The position numbers were made by a program, and so were the translations under genes. The notes below the pieces were generated by a model. It did not search any database, was not told where the DNA came from, and was given only the letters and a program-made list of their open reading frames with translations. From Candidatus Sulfotelmatobacter sp. (GTDB lineage Bacteria > Acidobacteriota > Terriglobia > Terriglobales > Acidobacteriaceae), in contig JASHOH010000186.1 in NCBI GenBank assembly GCA_030041215.1, positions 1-64,000 of the forward strand: 64,000 bases of DNA, read 5' to 3'. Positions 52,590 through 62,649 of the stretch are shown here, in pieces; within the stretch, counting starts at the first letter, position 1; each line of letters starts with the position of its first letter.

Positions 52590-55187
52590 CTATCGCACGC
52601 CTTCCACCAGGAACAGGTCCGACAGTTCACGCAAGAATGAGTAAGCGTACGACTTCCCGTCAGGCGTCATGCGGACGTTCAATATCGCCGTGACTCCCGC
52701 AAGGTCGCTGGGGGCAAGCGTCTTTATTAGCTCCCTCTTGCCTGTATTGAGATCGAGCTGGTATAGCGCCGCTGAGGTCTTCTCGTCGTGATAGACGTAA
52801 GCCGAGCGCCCGTCTGCGGACCACGAAATCCAAATGTCTTCCGCTGACCAGCCGGGAATGGCTCGCGATTGGCCTCCCGCTATCGCGTAGAGTCCACCTT
52901 GGCCGTTCACATCGCGCGCAAATATCACCTTGCCGTCCGGCGATAAGAGATGGGTTTCAACATGATTCTGTTTCAAAGAAATTGGGGGTGTGATGCTGTG
53001 TGGCTCTCCACCGGCGATGTCCTGCGTATACATTCGCCAGCCATGGCCATCCGCTGCCGCGAAATAAATCGCTTTCCCATCAGGCATCCATCCCGTTGAT
53101 CCGATTCCCTGCAGGGACGCGAAGCTTATCCTTTGGACTTCTCCCACTCCGGTAGGCACGAACCCCATCATTTTTACACCGATTTGCGAGGAGTCAAAAG
53201 CAACCACCCGAGTCCCCTCCGGGGAGAGAATAGGATTCGACCATGTACCCAGCTTGACGGCTGGAGATCCATCTGTCTTTCTCAGGTATGCCAGCCCTGA
53301 GGCGCCGGCCGCGGAACCCCAGTCGTCAAACGTGACCACCGTTCCGTCGGCAGAGAGGTCTCTCAAGCTTGCGTAATCAAGCCAGCTAAGGTCACGTTCT
53401 GCGCGGTCGTTTGGACCGCGGAATTGCAATCCACTTCGCCACGATTCTTTCGTCAACAAAATCCGGCCATCCTGGGAAACATCGTGCAGCCGGACGATGC
53501 CAGGCAGACGAAGAACTACCCGCTGTTTGCCCTCGCGCCCCACCCCTAAGATGGCGTCCGCCCATCCTTGAGTCTCGGTCGCAGCTGCCCACACTTCTTC
53601 GCCTGAAGGAGCCCACGCCACACCCTCCAAACTCACGAATAACGGCGAACGAATAAATTTCTTGCCGCTGCGATCGATCGCGACCACCCAACCCGCATCA
53701 CCATCGACTGCTATAAATTCACCGAAGGCCACCGCGATGCCCCGCGGTGCAATCCGCAGATATCCGAGCGCGTGGTCGCTCTCGTAGAGAACCTTTCCGC
53801 GGGGAAATTCAACACGGTACTTTCCCGCTACCTGCCGCAGTACCGCCATTTCACTGCCGTCGGCCGTCCAGTCGGCTGCAAGCACGTCTTCGGCGATTTC
53901 CCGTGGTGAACCTCCGGCAACGGGCACCAACCCTAAAGTTCCCTGGCAAAGGCCAATGTAGCGGTCTTTGCACCCCACCGAGATCGCCAGCTCCGAAGGA
54001 GATGCGGCGAACAAAGTCGAGTTGACCAAATTCAGCGGGCGCGATTCCGGACTGTCGGGCAGTGTGGAATAAAGCTGGACAGGCTGCCCGTTCCAGCTTG
54101 CACTGTAGTAGATTGAGCGCCCGTCTGGCGCGAAACGCGCCGCATACACCAGGCCGCGTTCGAAGGTGAGCTGGTGGTACAACGGCATCGATACCGGCGC
54201 GCCGCGACGCCCCAGCATCCAGGTCACCGTGGCGACAAGAACCAGCAGCAGCACACAGGCGGCGATAAGAACCCATTGCGGACGTTTCCTGACGCCCACC
54301 ACTGAGTGCTGTCCGCTGATGTGGCTTGACGACGAAACTCCAGAAAGCCCTTCCAGATTGAACGCCAAGTCGCGGGCCGATTGAAACCGTTGCAGCGGCT
54401 TTTTCTCTAGGCATCGTCGGATAATGCGATCCAGCGCCGGCGAGATCGGCTTGCCGGTCAGGCTTAATTCTGGCGGGTCCTCTTTCAGGATCGCCGTCAT
54501 GGTTTCAGCCGATGTATCGCGGCGGAAGGCACGTTGCCCGCAGAGCATCTCGTACAGAATTGTCCCCAGCGCAAAGATGTCGGAGCGCGCATCGGCTGGC
54601 TCTCCCCTCACCTGCTCGGGAGACATGTAGCCCACCGTGCCCATGACCGCGCCGGTGGATGTGGGCACGGCTTCGACGGTAGCGCCGTCATCCGATTCGG
54701 CCTCAGGCCGCGCGAGCTTGGCCAGTCCGAAATCGAGAATTTTCACCCGGCCGTCGCGGGTGACGAAAATATTCTCCGGTTTCAGATCGCGATGGATGAT
54801 GCCTTTGTCGTGTGCCGCCGCCAATCCTTGTGCGATTTGCGTGCCATACTCGATGGCGCGGCGCAGAGGCAGAGCGCCGCTGATCAATTCCATCCTCAAT
54901 GATTGACCTTCCAGGCATTCTGAAACCAGATACGGTGCGCCATTATGTGTGCCGATGTCGTGGATGGAAAGAATGTTGGGATGGTTCAGCGCAGCAACGG
55001 CACGCGCCTCGGTTTCGAACCGACGCAAGCGCTCAGCATCTCGCGCCATTTTTTCCGGCAAGACTTTAATAGCAACGTCGCGCCCGAGTCTGGTATCGCG
55101 AGCACGGTACACTTCACCCATGCCTCCCGCGCCGAGCGGAGCGACAATTTCGTAAGGTCCGATTTTCGTGCCGGAAGGGAGCGCCAT
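52590..55187 (-). CDS. Ser/Thr protein kinase with C-terminal PD40 propeller
   Basis: This 865-residue protein begins [19 protein letters not shown] and has a full Hanks kinase: [38 protein letters not shown] and SPEQVRGE. A membrane helix ([21 protein letters not shown]) is near 305-325. The C-terminal 500 residues hold TolB/PD40-like blades ([37 protein letters not shown]). Overall layout matches the kinase at 383. Its start is 78 bases from ispG, which is divergent. Confidence 0.9.
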   Translation of the reverse strand: MALPSGTKIGPYEIVAPLGAGGMGEVYRARDTRLGRDVAIKVLPEKMARDAERLRRFETEARAVAALNHPNILSIHDIGTHNGAPYLVSECLEGQSLRMELISGALPLRRAIEYGTQIAQGLAAAHDKGIIHRDLKPENIFVTRDGRVKILDFGLAKLARPEAESDDGATVEAVPTSTGAVMGTVGYMSPEQVRGEPADARSDIFALGTILYEMLCGQRAFRRDTSAETMTAILKEDPPELSLTGKPISPALDRIIRRCLEKKPLQRFQSARDLAFNLEGLSGVSSSSHISGQHSVVGVRKRPQWVLIAACVLLLVLVATVTWMLGRRGAPVSMPLYHQLTFERGLVYAARFAPDGRSIYYSASWNGQPVQLYSTLPDSPESRPLNLVNSTLFAASPSELAISVGCKDRYIGLCQGTLGLVPVAGGSPREIAEDVLAADWTADGSEMAVLRQVAGKYRVEFPRGKVLYESDHALGYLRIAPRGIAVAFGEFIAVDGDAGWVVAIDRSGKKFIRSPLFVSLEGVAWAPSGEEVWAAATETQGWADAILGVGREGKQRVVLRLPGIVRLHDVSQDGRILLTKESWRSGLQFRGPNDRAERDLSWLDYASLRDLSADGTVVTFDDWGSAAGASGLAYLRKTDGSPAVKLGTWSNPILSPEGTRVVAFDSSQIGVKMMGFVPTGVGEVQRISFASLQGIGSTGWMPDGKAIYFAAADGHGWRMYTQDIAGGEPHSITPPISLKQNHVETHLLSPDGKVIFARDVNGQGGLYAIAGGQSRAIPGWSAEDIWISWSADGRSAYVYHDEKTSAALYQLDLNTGKRELIKTLAPSDLAGVTAILNVRMTPDGKSYAYSFLRELSDLFLVEGVR

Positions 55188-55265
55188 CGAGTCGCGCCAT
55201 TATAAACGGATGCTGCAGCAGGGCAGAAGAAAAGCCTGTTTTTCGCATGTTAAAATATAGCTTCC

Positions 55266-56519
<1,254 letters not shown>

Positions 56520-56557
56520 CCTGAGCGGTGTTGCCCGGGCATCAGCCACACCCGGTG

Positions 56558-58120
56558 CTATTGCCCACTTAGCATGAAGATGGGGCTCTGGTTCGGGGGC
56601 TCGCCGCCGGGCGGTGCAGTTCCGCTGCTAAAAGGCGCGGGCAGATCGGTCACGAGAGTATCGGCTGGCTCGCCGCTCTGCGGGTTGTTCTGATTATTTC
56701 CGGTGGTATTGATATCGGCAATGGCGCCCGCATCGCACATGCTGACAAAAACCCGGCTGCTATCTGCTGATGCGGATGTGAAAACGCGAAAACGAATGGT
56801 CACAGGCGAGTATGGCGTCGTTACAGTGCAGGCAGGACTTTGCAGCACCGCATACTGGTTTGGGGCGAACGGTCCTTGGGTTGTGCCTGAAGGCGACCAA
56901 CTCAGCAAAGTCAACGCCGGAGTGATTTCTGGCGCCAAGCTGTTGGCATCGAACACGCTGAGCGTGGGAACTACGCAGGCAGAGCCGGAACCAATCACCG
57001 GATCTGGGCACGACGCCGCCAACTGATAACTTGCCACGTAGAACCGGCTGCCATTTGCCAAAGCTGTCACTGACTCAGGCGCGCATCCCGAAGGGCACAG
57101 GGCCGATCCTGTGCCGAAAGAAATGGCCGCCAGTTGAAGCGGCGTATCGTTCGCGCCGCCGGTGTCGGAGAATACATACACCATGCCGGTCACAGGATTC
57201 GTCACATACAGGCGGCCGAGATTCGGATCGTAGAAAATAAAGTTCGCGCCCGCTCCCACTGGCTGACTGCCCACAACGGAATCTAATACGGTGTCGATGG
57301 TCCAAAGCTGCCCATCGCCCTGCGTCACCACGTACACCTTCTGGCTATCATTCCGCGCGACCGTCCACACGGGAGTGAGCCCAGTAAATCCCGATACGAA
57401 TCCCGTCGAAGTATTCGGAGCAAGCGTAACTGTGTTCAAGGTGCTGATACTGTTGCTGCCCTGGTTCGCGACGTAGAGCTTTTGGCCGTTAGGAGTTTCA
57501 GCCAGGGCCACAGGATTTGTGCCTACGGTCGCCGTGTTACTTACCACGTTGTTGGCCACATTAATCGAGCTGACGGAATTCGTTCCAAAGTTAGCTACAT
57601 ACACCGCACTGTTCTGGGTGGTATTTACGAAAACAGGTAGCGAACCGGTTGGCAGCGCAATTGTATTCACCGGGCCAAATCCGCTTGTGCTGCCGAGCTG
57701 TGGAGCAGTCGTGAAAGACGAAACCACGTCGAGCCCGCCTGTGAATACGCTCCCCGCGCTCGCCACAAACACCCGGCCATTGTTCGGAAGAATCGCCGCA
57801 TGCGTGGGATTGTTGCCAAATTTACTGTCGTTGGAGGGAGTCTCAGCAATAATGGAATCGCCGGAAACATCAATCTGCATCGCTCCGCCGGGATAATTTG
57901 GCGTGCTGGCGCTGATGCCGTTCGGAGCGTTCGCATACAATGCATAGACCGCGTGGAAATTTGCCGAAGTCGGAAGCGGTTCAACCGGACAGCCCGGCAC
58001 TCCGCTATTTCCCGTGCAAGGAATCACTACGGGACGGTAGACCTGTCCGCAGGCCCCCCACATCATGGTGGCCAGCGCCACTGCCGCGACTCCACTTACG
58101 CGTCGAAAACTCATCGGCAC
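56558..58120 (-). CDS. Exported YncE-like beta-propeller protein
   Basis: This 520-residue protein has an N-terminal export signal (GVAAVALATMMWGACG); the cysteine after GA resembles a lipobox but the -3 residue is Trp, so lipidation is doubtful. The body has repeated propeller-like units such as AVYVANFGTNSVSSINV, KLYVANQGSNSISTLNT and RLYVTNPVTGMVYVF, as in YncE/SMP-type proteins. A C-terminal region with GTAPPGGEPPNQ is low complexity. Location is probably the outer face or periplasm; the ligand is unknown. Confidence 0.8.
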   Translation of the reverse strand: MPMSFRRVSGVAAVALATMMWGACGQVYRPVVIPCTGNSGVPGCPVEPLPTSANFHAVYALYANAPNGISASTPNYPGGAMQIDVSGDSIIAETPSNDSKFGNNPTHAAILPNNGRVFVASAGSVFTGGLDVVSSFTTAPQLGSTSGFGPVNTIALPTGSLPVFVNTTQNSAVYVANFGTNSVSSINVANNVVSNTATVGTNPVALAETPNGQKLYVANQGSNSISTLNTVTLAPNTSTGFVSGFTGLTPVWTVARNDSQKVYVVTQGDGQLWTIDTVLDSVVGSQPVGAGANFIFYDPNLGRLYVTNPVTGMVYVFSDTGGANDTPLQLAAISFGTGSALCPSGCAPESVTALANGSRFYVASYQLAASCPDPVIGSGSACVVPTLSVFDANSLAPEITPALTLLSWSPSGTTQGPFAPNQYAVLQSPACTVTTPYSPVTIRFRVFTSASADSSRVFVSMCDAGAIADINTTGNNQNNPQSGEPADTLVTDLPAPFSSGTAPPGGEPPNQSPIFMLSGQ

Positions 58121-58230
58121 CCCGAAACTCTGATTTCACCCGATTGGAATTCAACATTCTAACGGCTGGACAACAATCTGCGCCAGAGCGGCTTCATCTG
58201 GTGCGGGTTAGTTTGACCTCACACAACTGC

Positions 58231-58402
58231 GGCGTCATTCCGAAGCCCCGCGTTTTTACCAGCGGGGCGAGGAATCTCCCGCAGAAATGGCCTTTGTGCT
58301 GGGAGATCCTTCGCTGCGCCTGAGGTCCCTCGCTCTGCTCGGGATTTCGGCGCGCGGCTCGGACGCCGCGCAAACGCCTCAAGCTCCGCTCAGGATGACG
58401 CC
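58231..58402. repeat. Palindromic repeat element of about 172 bp
   Basis: The ends ggcgtcattccg (58231) and caggatgacgcc (ending 58402) are complementary at 10 of 12 positions, and the first 49 bases match 43737-43785. The interior contains several GC-rich palindromes. It lies in the 499-base gap 58121-58619, in which I see no gene. Confidence 0.6.
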
Positions 58403-58619
58403 TTGCAAGAGGAGACTGCGCTCAAATTCAAACTGAACCGCGACCCTCCGCTCGAGTTGTGGCGCTGTGCAATGTTCTGGGATGCGCAGTGAGCTGGGAT
58501 AGTTGGATGAGGTGACATGGCCGGGCGCGCAGATATAAGGAGGTAGTTGAAAGTTCAGGAGCTGCGAAGTGAAAGGCCCCGAAAATCAAAACCCGAAAGC
58601 TGAAAGTCCGAAGCCTGCT

Positions 58620-59462
58620 CTACCGTTTTCGCGATCTCGCGCCGGCGACCTTTGCCGGTGCCTCTTCCGTCGCGGTTCCCGCAGGCTTCTTCTTGCCTTC
58701 CATCTGCGCCAAGCTCTGTTTGAGTGCCGCCATCAGATCGACCACCGGGGCCAATTTCTTCGGCTTCTCCACCGCCGCGACCTCGCCGCCTTCAAGTTTG
58801 GCCTCGATCAGGTTCTTCAAATTCTCCTGGAAGGTATCCTTGTACTTCTTGGGGTCCCACTCATCTGCCAGCGCTTCGATCAACTGGTGCGCCACTTTCA
58901 CTTCCGCTTCTTTCAACTCGACATCGGGCGCTCCAAATCCCTCAACCTTGCGGACTTCCTCCTCGTAATACATCGTATGGAGCATCAACCCGCCTTCATG
59001 TGGCCGCAAGAAAACCGTGTATTCGCGGTTGTGCATGGTGATCTTTGCAATCGCTACGTAGTCGCTTTCTTCAAGCGCCTTGGTCAGCAGCGCGTACGGA
59101 CGCCGCCCAGCCTCTTCCGGAATCATGTAATAGGAAGATTCGAAGTACACCGGGTCGACATCGCTCCCCTTTACAAACTCCAGAATCTCCATGGTCTTCG
59201 CCGTCTGCGGCTCGATCTTTTTGATCTCTTCCGGCTCGATCACGATGTATTCGTCCTTGCGGAATTCGTAGCCCTTCACGATTTCGCTGCGGTCTACGAC
59301 GACCCCCTCCGCCTGGCAAACATATTGCTGTTTGAGGCGTGATTTGTCGGGACGATGCAGCATGTTGAAAGAGATTCCGCTTGACCGCGCCCCCGAAAAC
59401 AAGCGGACGGGGATAGAAATGAGTCCGAAAGTTAAGTAGCCCGACCAGACTGACGATGCCAT
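58620..59462 (-). CDS. ku: Ku-like DNA end-binding protein for NHEJ
   Basis: Bacterial Ku binds double-strand ends and recruits LigD for non-homologous end joining. The 280-residue protein begins MASSVWSGYLTFGLISIPVR and has VVVDRSEIVKGYEF, YAIAKITMHNREYTVFLR-like (IAKITMHNREYTVF), and the Ku core with LRPHEGGLMLHTMYYEEE. A basic Ala/Lys-rich tail ends it (EEAPAKVAGARSRKR). ATG at 59462 has AGAGGG upstream. No ligD is beside it, so the partner must be elsewhere. Confidence 0.93.
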   Translation of the reverse strand: MASSVWSGYLTFGLISIPVRLFSGARSSGISFNMLHRPDKSRLKQQYVCQAEGVVVDRSEIVKGYEFRKDEYIVIEPEEIKKIEPQTAKTMEILEFVKGSDVDPVYFESSYYMIPEEAGRRPYALLTKALEESDYVAIAKITMHNREYTVFLRPHEGGLMLHTMYYEEEVRKVEGFGAPDVELKEAEVKVAHQLIEALADEWDPKKYKDTFQENLKNLIEAKLEGGEVAAVEKPKKLAPVVDLMAALKQSLAQMEGKKKPAGTATEEAPAKVAGARSRKR

Positions 59463-59967
59463 AGTTCCCTCTCGTTCATGAGGTTCCGTCGCCCCAGTAA
59501 ATTCCAATCAGGTGAAAAGGATTGGGCCGGCAACCGAGCGGCGTGCGAAAGAACCTGCTGGTTCAATAGACGGATCCAGCCTGCATTCGGCCACACGTAA
59601 CCCTTAACCCGCCCAGGACTGCGAGTTTAGCCCATAATCCAACGTTCAATGCATAAATCTTCGGCCGCAGGAACCGAAATGCGAAGCCAAAGGCAATGGG
59701 GCCAGTGACCGCTTCCACCTATTAGTTGTTGTTGACCATGCAGATTCCCTTCCCCCGCGGGCAGGAGAACACGCTCTTAGAATGTTGGCCGACCAACGGC
59801 GGAAACCTGTTCGATGCGGTCGCCATCCACGGTCGCAGGAGGGGCCGATTTGCAGCAGGTTGTACGCAACCGCTACTTAGGAGGCTCTCGGCGCTCCCTG
59901 GCATGGCAAGGTAAACATGTCTTGACCCGATGACCGCGCCTGTCCCGACACAGGCGCATCCGTGATC
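59463..59967. other. Intergenic region without recognised gene
   Basis: About 505 bases between ku and a B12-binding protein gene. Short frames on both strands overlap and have no convincing family or ribosome site. No long palindrome, riboswitch-like element or repeat family member is seen. Confidence 0.5.
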
Positions 59968-60384
59968 TCAGGCCGATACGCCGGCACCCTTCACATTTTT
60001 GCGGATAAATTGGACGATGTCGTCCATGGCCGTGCCCGGCTGAAAGATTGCAGCGACCCCGCATTTTTTCAACGCCTCAATGTCCTGATCGGGAATGATG
60101 CCGCCGACAAGCACGAGGACGTCGTCCATTCTGTTCTGCTTGAGCAGGTCCATAACGCGGGGCACGATGGCATTGTGCGCGCCCGAGAGAATCGACAGCC
60201 CGATGACCTGAACGTCCTCCTGGAGCGCCGCACTGACGATCATCTCCGGCGTCTGCCGCAGCCCCGTATAGATAACTTCCATGCCGGCATCGCGCAGTGC
60301 GCGGGCAATCACCTTGGCGCCGCGGTCGTGGCCATCAAGCCCGGGCTTGGCCACAAGCACGCGTATTTTGGGGGCGTTCGCCAT
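59968..60384 (-). CDS. Cobalamin-binding protein, methylmalonyl-CoA mutase C-terminal subunit type
   Basis: This 138-residue protein is a B12-binding Rossmann domain with the base-off motif [18 protein letters not shown] (DxHxxG), then [14 protein letters not shown] (the SxL loop) and VGGIIPDQD. It matches the small subunit of split acyl-CoA mutases. The large catalytic subunit is not adjacent. Cofactor binding is well supported; the substrate (methylmalonyl-, isobutyryl- or ethylmalonyl-CoA) is not. Confidence 0.88.
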   Translation of the reverse strand: MANAPKIRVLVAKPGLDGHDRGAKVIARALRDAGMEVIYTGLRQTPEMIVSAALQEDVQVIGLSILSGAHNAIVPRVMDLLKQNRMDDVLVLVGGIIPDQDIEALKKCGVAAIFQPGTAMDDIVQFIRKNVKGAGVSA

Positions 60385-60419
60385 CGCCCTTATTTAAGCA
60401 CAAAACGGCCGGGTTTTAG

Positions 60420-60550
60420 AGGTTTCAAGGCTTCAAAGCTTCAGGATTTCAAAGCTGATGGCCGGTATGACAAATTCTGGAGAGCGGCTGCCCCTGAAAC
60501 CTTGAAGTCCCAAATCCTGAACCCCATGACACTTTGAAACCTTGAAACCT
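60420..60550. repeat. Inverted-repeat element with aggtttcaagg ends (131 bp)
   Basis: The end aggtttcaaggcttcaaag (60420-60438) and the complement of 60532-60550 match at 18 of 19 positions. Further internal copies of ttcaaag and ttgaa motifs lie between. No coding frame is evident. It fills the gap downstream of alkA. Confidence 0.6.
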
Positions 60551-60563
60551 GGAGCTTGAAAAC

Positions 60564-61223
60564 TCACATCGTCTTCATATCCAGACTTCTCCACAAATAC
60601 CAGCAAGCCACACTGCGATAAGGCACCCATGACTTGGCGATCTTCTCCATTTGGGCTGGAGTCGGCAGCTTGATCCTTCGCTTGCGTCCATTTCTTGAAG
60701 CCATGGATTTCGCTGCCTTCGCTCGCTCGGAATCGAGATAGTGCCGGTGCATCGCCATGCGCACGCCAAAATCGCCCGTGGGCAGCACGTTCTCGCGCCT
60801 GAGCGAAAACATTAGGAACATCTGCGCGGTCCACACGCCAATGCCCTTCACCTGAGTCAGGTGCCCGATGACTTCGTCATCTGGCAGGTTTGCAAGGCTG
60901 GCGAAATCGAGCGCCCCACTAGCTGTTTTTGCCGCCAGGTCCTTTAGATATGCGGATTTCTGCCTAGATAGACCGGCAGCGCGCATTTGATCATCTGTCA
61001 GCTTCAAAATGCCCTCTGCCGTGAGCGGATCGCCCGCGAGCGCCGCGAAGCGGTTGAAGATCGTCTCCGCGGCCTTGCCGTTCAGTTGTTGATAAATAAT
61101 GGCCTCGGCCAGGCCGTGAAATTCAGGAGGACTGTAGCTCATTCGGAACGGACCGATGCGCTCAATAATTGCGCGCAGGGTAGGATCAGATTTCTTGAGG
61201 TGAAGAAGGGCTTTGCGCACCAT
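60564..61223 (-). CDS. alkA: DNA-3-methyladenine glycosylase II (AlkA type)
   Basis: AlkA removes alkylated bases from DNA. The 219-residue HhH-GPD enzyme shows EAIIYQQLNGKAAETIFNR-like (IYQQLNGKAAETI), the hairpin LTQVKGIGVWTAQMFLMF, and the catalytic aspartate in LPTGDFGVRMAM. A basic segment (SRNGRKRRIKLP) follows, then WVPYRSVACWYLWR at the end. It lacks the N-terminal beta domain of the longer E. coli form, giving a compact type. Neighbours give no operon. Confidence 0.88.
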   Translation of the reverse strand: MVRKALLHLKKSDPTLRAIIERIGPFRMSYSPPEFHGLAEAIIYQQLNGKAAETIFNRFAALAGDPLTAEGILKLTDDQMRAAGLSRQKSAYLKDLAAKTASGALDFASLANLPDDEVIGHLTQVKGIGVWTAQMFLMFSLRRENVLPTGDFGVRMAMHRHYLDSERAKAAKSMASRNGRKRRIKLPTPAQMEKIAKSWVPYRSVACWYLWRSLDMKTM

Positions 61224-61270
61224 CCATATCTACCATAATTTCCCCAGGAGAATCACCGAGGAGCGACGCT

Positions 61271-61421
61271 GGGTAGTGGCCAGTTTGAAATTGAAAAGGA
61301 GGCGGGCCAAACGCGCGACTGCTGCGCCGCAAAGAACGCGGCGCTTCGCGCGGCTCGGCTCAGATCCTTCGCTCCGCAAAAGTGGCTTGCTCAGATGACA
61401 ATTTCAAACTGGCCACTACCC
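61271..61421. mobile_element. MITE-like element, copy B (151 bp)
   Basis: Its ends form a perfect 23 bp inverted repeat, gggtagtggccagtttgaaa at the left followed by ttg, and its complement at 61399-61421. The interior aligns end to end with the reverse complement of copy A at 40183-40334. The flanks gcgacgct (61263-61270) and gcgatgct (61422-61429) differ at one base and may be an 8 bp target duplication. It occupies most of the gap between alkA and the next gene and codes for nothing. Confidence 0.75.
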
Positions 61422-61465
61422 GCGATGCTGCCGTCTTGGGTCTTTTAATTGCGTGGCAAGAATGA

Positions 61466-62413
61466 CTAGTGCTTAGCCCGCGAGTGCACCAGCTTCAGGC
61501 CGTCCGCTTGCAGAATGCGCTGAATCTGATTTCGCGCATGCACCGACCACGGTCCGGTCGTGTCGAGCTTCACGTACGCTTGCCAGTGTTTCAGCGCCTT
61601 GCGCGGCTCTCGGGTTTTCTCGTAGGCGAGGGCGAGATTATAGTGCGCGTCGGCGTAGGTGGGGGCGAGTTGAATCGCCGTCTTGTAGGTCCGAATGGCT
61701 TCCTGCACGCGCCCGGTTTCGTCGAGCACATTGCCAAGATCGAAATACGCGAGTGCATATCGGGGATCGGCTTCAAGAGCGGCCCGATAATGTTTCTCGG
61801 CGAGGTTGAAATCCTGGCGATTGTAGTAAAGCGTCCCCAGATTGATGTGTGCCGCAGCGTGCTTCGGATCGCACTCAAGAACCTTCTGATACGCCGCCAG
61901 CGCCGCGGTCTGCGTAGCCGGATTTTCTTCTAAAGCGATTCCGCGGGCAAACCATACCGCAGCTTCATTCGTTTGCGGAGCAGCTTCCGGCGTGGGAATC
62001 GGCGTACTGGTCACGACTTTCTCGCCGGGTGCGAAATCCATCACAAATTGGCCGGCAATCGGCTCGAGCAGCTTACCTTCGTGGCGAAACGCGATGCGGT
62101 GCTTGTTGGTCGAAAAAACGCCGGCATCAAGCAGAGGATTAGTCATGCCCGCGGCCTGCTGCTGCATCGCTTCCAACGACTGGCGGATTACTGCCGGGCG
62201 CACGCGCATGGCGCACAGGTCACGCACTTTCTTGACCTTCAGCAGGTCTGCGAAAGAATACCCGGTTGAAGCGGCGATCAGCCCAGCTCGCTCCCAATTG
62301 CCTAACTGGCGCGGCGTGAGATGAAGAATGCGAAGTAAATCGGCTCGACTGTACACGGCTGCTGTAACCTCTCGCACTCGACAGGCAAGAGTGTTACGCG
62401 TCATTATCCGCAA
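61466..62413 (-). CDS. MerR-like HTH domain fused to TPR repeats
   Basis: This 315-residue protein has an N-terminal MerR-type helix-turn-helix (LLRILHLTPRQLGNWERAGL and the wing YSFADLLKVKKVRDL) and a middle linker. It ends in four to five TPR units (about 150-300), with HAAAHINLGTLYYNRQDF, YALAYFDLGNVLDET and YADAHYNLALAYEKT. It is expected to be a transcription regulator whose TPR part binds protein or peptide. The start is uncertain: ATG at 62413 or 62404, or GTG closer to the HTH. The TPR part ends in a possible non-TPR tail. Confidence 0.75.
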   Translation of the reverse strand: MRIMTRNTLACRVREVTAAVYSRADLLRILHLTPRQLGNWERAGLIAASTGYSFADLLKVKKVRDLCAMRVRPAVIRQSLEAMQQQAAGMTNPLLDAGVFSTNKHRIAFRHEGKLLEPIAGQFVMDFAPGEKVVTSTPIPTPEAAPQTNEAAVWFARGIALEENPATQTAALAAYQKVLECDPKHAAAHINLGTLYYNRQDFNLAEKHYRAALEADPRYALAYFDLGNVLDETGRVQEAIRTYKTAIQLAPTYADAHYNLALAYEKTREPRKALKHWQAYVKLDTTGPWSVHARNQIQRILQADGLKLVHSRAKH

Positions 62414-62523
62414 CTTGCACGGATAAACGCAACAGAGGAAGTGTGTGGAAATCGAGGGAGTAACCTGAATAATCTACATGCAGCAGAAATGGTGCAGTGG
62501 AGGGCAGGCTGAAGAAAACCGCG

Positions 62524-62643
62524 TCAGACACGGGCGGTCCAAGGATTAACGACCGCGGCTAAAATGTCCTCGAAGTCGCGAACATTCCGCGCTGCCAGGA
62601 TCGCGCAATGCGAAAGAACAATTCCCGAAATAGCGGACAGAGC
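62524..62643 (-). pseudogene. Tail of a VapC-type PIN toxin
   Basis: Just downstream of pntB the minus strand encodes about 39 residues ending in a stop: ALSAISGIVLSHCAILAARN, then VRDFEDILAAVVNPW. This is typical of the C-terminal end of PIN toxins (LSHGATLATRNVRDF and NPW). No start, N-terminal half or antitoxin is present. It lies in the same frame as pntB but after its stop at 62650-62652. I recorded it as a remnant. Confidence 0.55.
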
Positions 62644-62649
62644 AAGCCG

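Noticed and set aside
59722-59914. Opposing short open frames between ku and the B12-binding gene
   Set aside because: They mirror one another on opposite strands, have no ribosome site and no recognisable domain.
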